From an uncultured Bacteroidota bacterium (lineage in GTDB: Bacteria > Bacteroidota > Bacteroidia > Flavobacteriales > Flavobacteriaceae): DNA of 49,903 bases. A program made the position numbers and the translations under genes. The notes beneath the pieces were generated by a model. It was given only the letters and a program-made list of their open reading frames with translations. It was not told the origin of the DNA and searched no databases. How positions within the stretch are numbered: the first letter of the stretch is position 1; each line of letters starts with the position of its first letter. The DNA lies in assembly GCA_902608795.1 (NCBI GenBank), contig CACLPI010000008.1:1-49903 (forward strand). Direction: 5' to 3'. This document shows positions 45,099-49,903 of the stretch, piece after piece.

Positions 45099-45249
45099 AA
45101 CAAAAATTTGTATTCTAAAATTTTAACTGATTTAACATATAAACTTTAGAAGAAATTAAAATTTAATTAAACCATTTGCACCAGTTATGATATGACAAAA
45201 GGCATGCGAAAATAAAAAATATTATTAAGATAGCGGAGATTAAGTTGGA
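45099..45249 (-). other. rpsA leader/intergenic region without recognised elements
   Basis: This 151-bp gap between cmk and rpsA holds no reading frame of note and no TAnnTTTG match on the minus strand. One TTTTG (in CTTTTGTCATATC) could be a -33 element but lacks a partner. Autoregulation by S1 through its leader is known in other bacteria; nothing here proves it. Confidence 0.35.
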
Positions 45250-45939
45250 TTAATTAACTATTTTTTTATCAATTAGTAGTATTATCTGTTTAATTTGCTC
45301 ATTAATTGACATGTTACTGTTATCAATTACAACAGCATCATTTTCAATTATAAGAGGAGAATCAGTCCTTGACGAATCAAGGCTATCTCTAATCCTTATG
45401 TTGTTTAGTATATCATCATAACTAACAGATAATCCATTATTTATCATTTCTTCAAACCTTCTGTTAGCCCTTACAGTATCTGATGCTGTAAGAAATAACT
45501 TTATATCAGCATCAGGAAAAACTACAGAACCAATATCTCTTCCATCCATTACCACACCTTTTTTTCTGTCAATATTTCTCTGCAGCTTTACCATTTCTTT
45601 TCTTATTTCAGGGATTGCAGCAACTTTACTTACATAATTTGAAATTTCTAGACTACTAATTTCTTTTTCGACGTTTCTGCCATTTAAAAATATTTCTGAA
45701 ATTAAGTTGTTTTCATTAAATCTAAAATTGATGAATGCAGCATGTAACTTTTCAATGAATAAATCAATATTGTCATTTAACTCTCCTAATAGTTTGTTTT
45801 CAATTGCAAAGAGTGTTACTGCCCTATACATTGAGCCAGAATTTATATATATATAACCATATTTTATAGCTATTTTCTTGGCAATTGAACTTTTTCCAGT
45901 GGATGCATGACCATCAATGGCTATTGTGAGTTTTTTCAT
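45250..45939 (-). CDS. cmk: Cytidylate kinase
   Basis: Cmk phosphorylates CMP and dCMP, feeding CTP and dCTP pools. The 229-aa protein has the Walker A loop AIDGHASTGKSSIAKKIA (residues 7-24), YINSGSMYRAVTLFA and VMDGRDIGSVVFPDADIKLFLTA, all diagnostic. It follows porQ with a one-base overlap. The porQ-cmk pairing is widely conserved in Bacteroidota. The stop is 151 bp from rpsA in the same orientation. Confidence 0.95.
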   Translation of the reverse strand: MKKLTIAIDGHASTGKSSIAKKIAIKYGYIYINSGSMYRAVTLFAIENKLLGELNDNIDLFIEKLHAAFINFRFNENNLISEIFLNGRNVEKEISSLEISNYVSKVAAIPEIRKEMVKLQRNIDRKKGVVMDGRDIGSVVFPDADIKLFLTASDTVRANRRFEEMINNGLSVSYDDILNNIRIRDSLDSSRTDSPLIIENDAVVIDNSNMSINEQIKQIILLIDKKIVN

Positions 45940-46970
45940 TAATTCAGGTCTAATTGTAATCCAATAAAATTAACGTTTGATGCAATTGAATATCTTGAAT
46001 GACAATAATTAAAACGAAGTTTGTTAAATTTCATTCCAAATCCAAATGATATTCCTGAAAAGTTTCTTTGTTCTAATATCCTTAGCTCTTCTGAACGTCT
46101 AAAACTATATCCAAGCTGCATTTTAAAAAACGACTCTGGAAATAATTCAACTCCAATAATAGTATGTCTGAGAATTTCATTAATTAAAGAAATTTTTTCT
46201 TCAGTTATATTTCCATCTAAATCAGTTATTATTCTTGAAGGGTTTGATAAGCCAATTGGCCACTTTTGAAGATTTTCTAATGTAATGTGCCAAGTGATTG
46301 GCGCATTCTCAAGTTTTTGAGATATCCCTAAATTAATTTCAAACGGAAGCTTCTCATTAACTTCATTATATGGTTTAATTTGAAATCCAATATTTCTAAA
46401 TACTAGAGACGCTTTGATATCATTTACATTATCATTATAAAAAAACCCAAAATCTGCAGCTATTCCATATGAATTATATTGTTCAAATGTAGAAGTGATG
46501 AATTTCAAGTTTGAACCAAATATTATTGGAGTATTATTTAATTTATTAGCATAGCCTACCGAAAAAACCGATTCATTTCCGGAAAAATCTGATGTGTAAT
46601 TTCCAAATTCATCATACCCAACGAAATCACCATAGTTAATGTATGAAAACCCGAAATGAATTGTATTACCTCTATTATCAAGCCTGTATGCATAAGCTAA
46701 TGAACCATATGAAATATCTGAGAAATAAGTAAAATAATTAACAGAAAATATGTTGTCCATTTCTTGATTTATTGATGAAGGATTAAAAAGACCCGAGATA
46801 ACGTCTTCATCTTGAATGGTAACATTCTTACCACCCAGGGCTAGTTGCCTAGGTGAATTAGGAATATTCAAAAATTGATAAGTAGATTCTCCCGCAATTT
46901 GACTATAGGATAAACTTGAATCTAGTATTAAGGAAAAAAAAATTAAAACTAGAGCTTTCTTTAATCTCAT
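45939..46970 (-). CDS. porQ: Type IX secretion system protein PorQ
   Basis: PorQ is an outer-membrane protein of the PorV/FadL-like barrel family needed for type IX secretion. The 343-aa protein has a signal peptide (KKALVLIFFSLILDSSLSYSQ), then GESTYQFLNIPNSPRQLALGGKN, a signature of PorQ, and a barrel with alternating strands ending in a FIGLQLDLN beta-signal. Its position between lon and cmk agrees with the known gene order. It indicates that the organism exports CTD-tagged proteins by T9SS, which can include gliding adhesins or hydrolases. Confidence 0.9.
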   Translation of the reverse strand: MRLKKALVLIFFSLILDSSLSYSQIAGESTYQFLNIPNSPRQLALGGKNVTIQDEDVISGLFNPSSINQEMDNIFSVNYFTYFSDISYGSLAYAYRLDNRGNTIHFGFSYINYGDFVGYDEFGNYTSDFSGNESVFSVGYANKLNNTPIIFGSNLKFITSTFEQYNSYGIAADFGFFYNDNVNDIKASLVFRNIGFQIKPYNEVNEKLPFEINLGISQKLENAPITWHITLENLQKWPIGLSNPSRIITDLDGNITEEKISLINEILRHTIIGVELFPESFFKMQLGYSFRRSEELRILEQRNFSGISFGFGMKFNKLRFNYCHSRYSIASNVNFIGLQLDLN

Positions 46971-46999
46971 GTGTCTAAAACTCAGATAAATAAATAATA

Positions 47000-49450
47000 T
47001 TATAATTTTTTTGGATTTTTAACCAACTTGTCCGTCAACGCTAATTCAATTACCTCGCTCATTTCATTTACATAATGAAATTTTAGACCCTTAATATAGC
47101 TTTCATTTATTTCTTTTACATCAGGCTTATTGCTTGCGGAAAGAATAACTTCATTAATTTTTGCTCGCTTTGCAGCCAATATTTTTTCTTTAATCCCTCC
47201 TACAGGTAAAACTTTACCTCTTAATGTTATTTCTCCTGTCATTGCTATTCTCGATTTTATTCTTTTTTGAGTAAATAATGAAGTCAAAGAAGTCAGCATT
47301 GCTATACCAGCACTAGGTCCATCTTTAGGAGTTGCACCTTCAGGAACATGGATATGTATGTTATACTTATCAAAAATATCAGTATTAATATTGAATTGAT
47401 TACAGTTAGATTTTAAATACTCAAGAGCTATTGTTGCTGATTCAGACATAACTTTACCTAAATTACCAGTTATTGAAAGTTTGCCTTTCCCTTTTGACAA
47501 AGTAGATTCAATAAATAATATATCTCCCCCAACTCTAGTCCATGCTAATCCAGTAACTACACCAGCAATTTCATTTGACTCATACTTATCTCTCAAAAGT
47601 TTAGCTGGGCCAAGTATTTCTGTAAGCACTTCTGGTGAAATATTGGGGTTGTATTCTATATTTGTTGCTATGTTCTTTGCACAATACCTAACTATTTTAG
47701 CTATATTTTTTTCCAAACCTCTTACTCCCGACTCTCTCGTATAACCTTCAATTATACTTTCCATAATACGTACACCTAATTTCAAATCTTTAGACTTTAG
47801 CCCATGTTCTTTAATTTGCTTAGGTAATAAAAACTTTTTTCCAATTTGAATTTTATCTTCTGTAGTATACCCACTAACATTAATAATCTCCATTCGATCC
47901 AATAAAGCTGGTTGAATATTAGAAATATTATTGGATGTTGCAATGAACATTACTTTTGATAAATCAAAACCTTTTTCTAAATAATTATCATAGAATTCGT
48001 TATTTTGCTCAGGATCTAGAACTTCTAACATGGCTGATGAAGGATCACCAACATTTGATGATGTAAGTTTATCAATTTCATCTAAAACAAAAACAGGGTT
48101 AGATGTTGTTGCTTTTTTAATATTTTGTATAATTCTTCCAGGCATCGCACCAATATAAGTTTTTCTGTGTCCCCTGATTTCAGCCTCATCACGTAACCCT
48201 CCAAGAGATATCCTTACATACTTTCTACCTATTGCCTCTGCAATTGACTTACCTAGGGAGGTTTTTCCAACACCAGGGGGGCCTTGTAAACATAAAATAG
48301 GTGATTTCATATCATTTCTAAGCTTTAATACAGCGAGATATTCTATGATTCTCTTTTTTACATCATCTAATCCAAAATGATCTCTATCTAATATTTTTTT
48401 TGCTTTAATTAAATCAAATTTGTCTTTTGAAAATTCATTCCATGGTAAGTCAAGAATTAAATCTAAATAGTTTCTTTGAACCGAGTATTCAGAAACCTGA
48501 GGATTCATTCGTTGTAGTTTTGCTAACTCTTTTTCAAAGTGTTTTTTAATCTCACTATTCCATTTTTTATTCTTAGCCCTGCTTCGCATATCATCCAACT
48601 CAGAATCATGACTTACGCCACCCAATTCTTCTTGAATCGTTTTCATTTGTTGGTGTAGAAAAAATTCTCTTTGCTGTTGATTTAAATCAGTTTGAACTTT
48701 TGATTGGATATCATTTTTTATCTCAAGTTTTTTGAACTCGACGTTCATATGTTTCAGTGTTTCTAATGCTCTTTTCTGAAGATTATTAATCTCGAGTAAA
48801 ACTTGCTTTTCATTAACGGGCAAATTTAAATTTGACGAAACGAAATTTATTAGAAATGAATTACTTTCAATGTTTTTAATAGCAAAAGATGCTTCAGAAG
48901 GGATATTTGGATTTCTTTTAATTATTTCAAGAGATAAATCTTTTATAGAGTCTATAATTGCATTAAATTCTGAATTGTCTTTTCCTGGATTTTCTTCAAG
49001 GTATTCTTTTATATTAGCTGTGATGTAGGGTTTCTCAGAAATAACCCTTTCTATCTCAAACCTCTTTTTTCCCTGAATAATCACGGTAGTATTACCGTCT
49101 GGCATTTGTAATACTTTTAATATTTTGGCGACAGTTCCTATATTATAGATATCTTTCAACTTAGGATCTTCAATGTTTTCGTCTTTTTGCGCAACAACCC
49201 CAATTAGTTTATTGAAATTATTTGCATCTTTAATCAGTTTTATAGACTTGTCTCTTGATGCATTAATTGGTATAACTACACCTGAAAATAAAACAGTATT
49301 TCTTAATGAAAGGATTGGCAATGTTAACGGTAGCTCTTCCTTGCTTATTTCCAATTCATCTTCTGGTGTCATAAGTGGGATTAACTCAGCATTTTCATCA
49401 ATATCCTGAGCTGACAAATTGTCAATATTAAAAAGATTTTTTCTAGACAT
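47000..49450 (-). CDS. lon: ATP-dependent Lon protease (endopeptidase La)
   Basis: Lon degrades misfolded and regulatory proteins. The 816-aa protein has the N-terminal LON substrate domain ([16 protein letters not shown] near 43), a coiled-coil linker, the AAA module with [20 protein letters not shown] and DEIDKL, and the protease domain with Ser713 in [12 protein letters not shown] and Lys756 in [13 protein letters not shown]. The upstream gap of 105 bp has no clean TAnnTTTG element. porQ and cmk follow 29 nt downstream on the same strand. Confidence 0.97.
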   Translation of the reverse strand: MSRKNLFNIDNLSAQDIDENAELIPLMTPEDELEISKEELPLTLPILSLRNTVLFSGVVIPINASRDKSIKLIKDANNFNKLIGVVAQKDENIEDPKLKDIYNIGTVAKILKVLQMPDGNTTVIIQGKKRFEIERVISEKPYITANIKEYLEENPGKDNSEFNAIIDSIKDLSLEIIKRNPNIPSEASFAIKNIESNSFLINFVSSNLNLPVNEKQVLLEINNLQKRALETLKHMNVEFKKLEIKNDIQSKVQTDLNQQQREFFLHQQMKTIQEELGGVSHDSELDDMRSRAKNKKWNSEIKKHFEKELAKLQRMNPQVSEYSVQRNYLDLILDLPWNEFSKDKFDLIKAKKILDRDHFGLDDVKKRIIEYLAVLKLRNDMKSPILCLQGPPGVGKTSLGKSIAEAIGRKYVRISLGGLRDEAEIRGHRKTYIGAMPGRIIQNIKKATTSNPVFVLDEIDKLTSSNVGDPSSAMLEVLDPEQNNEFYDNYLEKGFDLSKVMFIATSNNISNIQPALLDRMEIINVSGYTTEDKIQIGKKFLLPKQIKEHGLKSKDLKLGVRIMESIIEGYTRESGVRGLEKNIAKIVRYCAKNIATNIEYNPNISPEVLTEILGPAKLLRDKYESNEIAGVVTGLAWTRVGGDILFIESTLSKGKGKLSITGNLGKVMSESATIALEYLKSNCNQFNINTDIFDKYNIHIHVPEGATPKDGPSAGIAMLTSLTSLFTQKRIKSRIAMTGEITLRGKVLPVGGIKEKILAAKRAKINEVILSASNKPDVKEINESYIKGLKFHYVNEMSEVIELALTDKLVKNPKKL

Positions 49451-49555
49451 ATAAACTTTTTGATATGTAAATAAATGATTCTATATCTGTAAAGTATAAT
49501 AAAAACCATTAATTACACAATATATATTTCAAGTACTATGCCATTAAAAAAATTA

Positions 49556-49903
49556 TTATTTTGAAATTCTAGTCAGTATATAAATTGATGGTATGAAGAA
49601 TAGTGCGAAAAGTAAAATTGCTAATCTAATACTTCCAGTGTAAAGATCCATTGTGGCATAAATAGCGGTTCCTAAAACAATACTTAGCTTTTGAGATACA
49701 TCATAAAAACTAAAATATGAGGTTGAATATTTAACATCAATCAATTTTGAATATGTAGATCTTGATAATGACTGAATACCACCCATTCCTAAACCAATAA
49801 AACCAGCTGCAATATAAAATTCAACTGGTGAAGTAACAAAGTAACCATAAAAGCATATAATTGCCCATAAAATATTAATACAAATAAGAGTATTTATATT
49901 TCC
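49556..49903 (-). CDS. MFS transporter, C-terminal part (UMF1/Atg22-like)
   Basis: The frame is open to the window edge at 49903 (39 codons upstream of the internal Met at 49786), so the N-terminus is outside. About 115 residues are visible, with two to three hydrophobic helices and the sequence GMGGIQSLSRSTYSKLI, a signature of the UMF1 branch of the major facilitator superfamily, followed by FFSFYDVSQKLSIVLG. The substrate is unknown. The stop lies 105 bp before the lon start on the same strand. Confidence 0.85.
   Translation of the reverse strand, partial: GNINTLICINILWAIICFYGYFVTSPVEFYIAAGFIGLGMGGIQSLSRSTYSKLIDVKYSTSYFSFYDVSQKLSIVLGTAIYATMDLYTGSIRLAILLFALFFIPSIYILTRISK

Overview
The window looks like a chromosomal segment of an AT-rich, marine-type member of Bacteroidota, most likely Flavobacteriales. 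The sequence evidence is low GC, TAnnTTTG promoter elements in place of sigma70 boxes, almost no Shine-Dalgarno sites, a type IX secretion gene (porQ), the bacillithiol enzyme BshA, and flavobacterial gene orders (lon-porQ-cmk-rpsA, pyrR-pyrB-rnz, DUF3822-rsmD). It is almost entirely core genome. I see no prophage, insertion sequence, CRISPR array or defence island.

Layout. 1-2.6 kb (+): the tail of a serine hydrolase, bshA, and a Gfo/Idh/MocA (GH109-like) oxidoreductase that ends abruptly. 2.6-9.3 kb (-): a tight operon running amidase, MlaD-like, Fe-S/membrane redox protein, small HAD phosphatase, Fe-S CCG protein, a conserved 160-aa protein and a GH3 hexosaminidase that also ends abruptly. 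9.4-12.4 kb (+): LptD-like outer-membrane protein and RidA. 12.3-15.2 kb (-): pfkA, gap and a BadF-type sugar kinase. 15.3-18.9 kb (+): tsaD, rsmE, an AI-2E-type permease and a lipoprotein. 18.9-19.2 kb (-): tRNA-Ser, tRNA-Pro, tRNA-Arg. 19.3-27.1 kb: a 7TM-HD phosphohydrolase (-), thiolase and NlpC/P60 (+), and gyrA with a TPR protein (-). 27.3-38 kb: clpC, hutH, gcvT-yebC, kdsB with an acyltransferase, a RecD-like helicase, and a 245-aa protein-DUF3822-rsmD operon. 38.0-38.4 kb (-): RNase P RNA. 38.5-49.9 kb: dnaX (+), then on the minus strand pyrR-pyrB-rnz-pdxH, rpsA, porQ-cmk, lon and the tail of an MFS transporter.

The genes serve translation and RNA processing (tsaD, rsmE, rsmD, rnpB, rnz, rpsA, tRNAs), replication (gyrA, dnaX, helicase), envelope building (LptD, MlaD, KdsB, acyltransferase, amidase, NlpC/P60, PorQ), central metabolism (pfkA, gap, thiolase, gcvT, pyrB, cmk, pdxH) and proteolysis (clpC, lon).

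Three points deserve a second look. (1) At about 2566-2590 two convergent genes are both cut off at the same spot. The left-edge beta-lactamase tail and the minus-strand GH3 gene look like the two halves of one GH3-beta-lactamase fusion, so the first 2.58 kb appears joined to the rest through an inverted junction (a true inversion, or an amplification or assembly chimera). (2) dnaX carries an uninterrupted run of 13 A just after the clamp-loader core, and both shifted frames stop within a few codons. This is the layout expected for slippage-made short (gamma) DnaX. (3) The same DnaX lacks the zinc-binding cysteine module. I found no convincing new multi-gene system.
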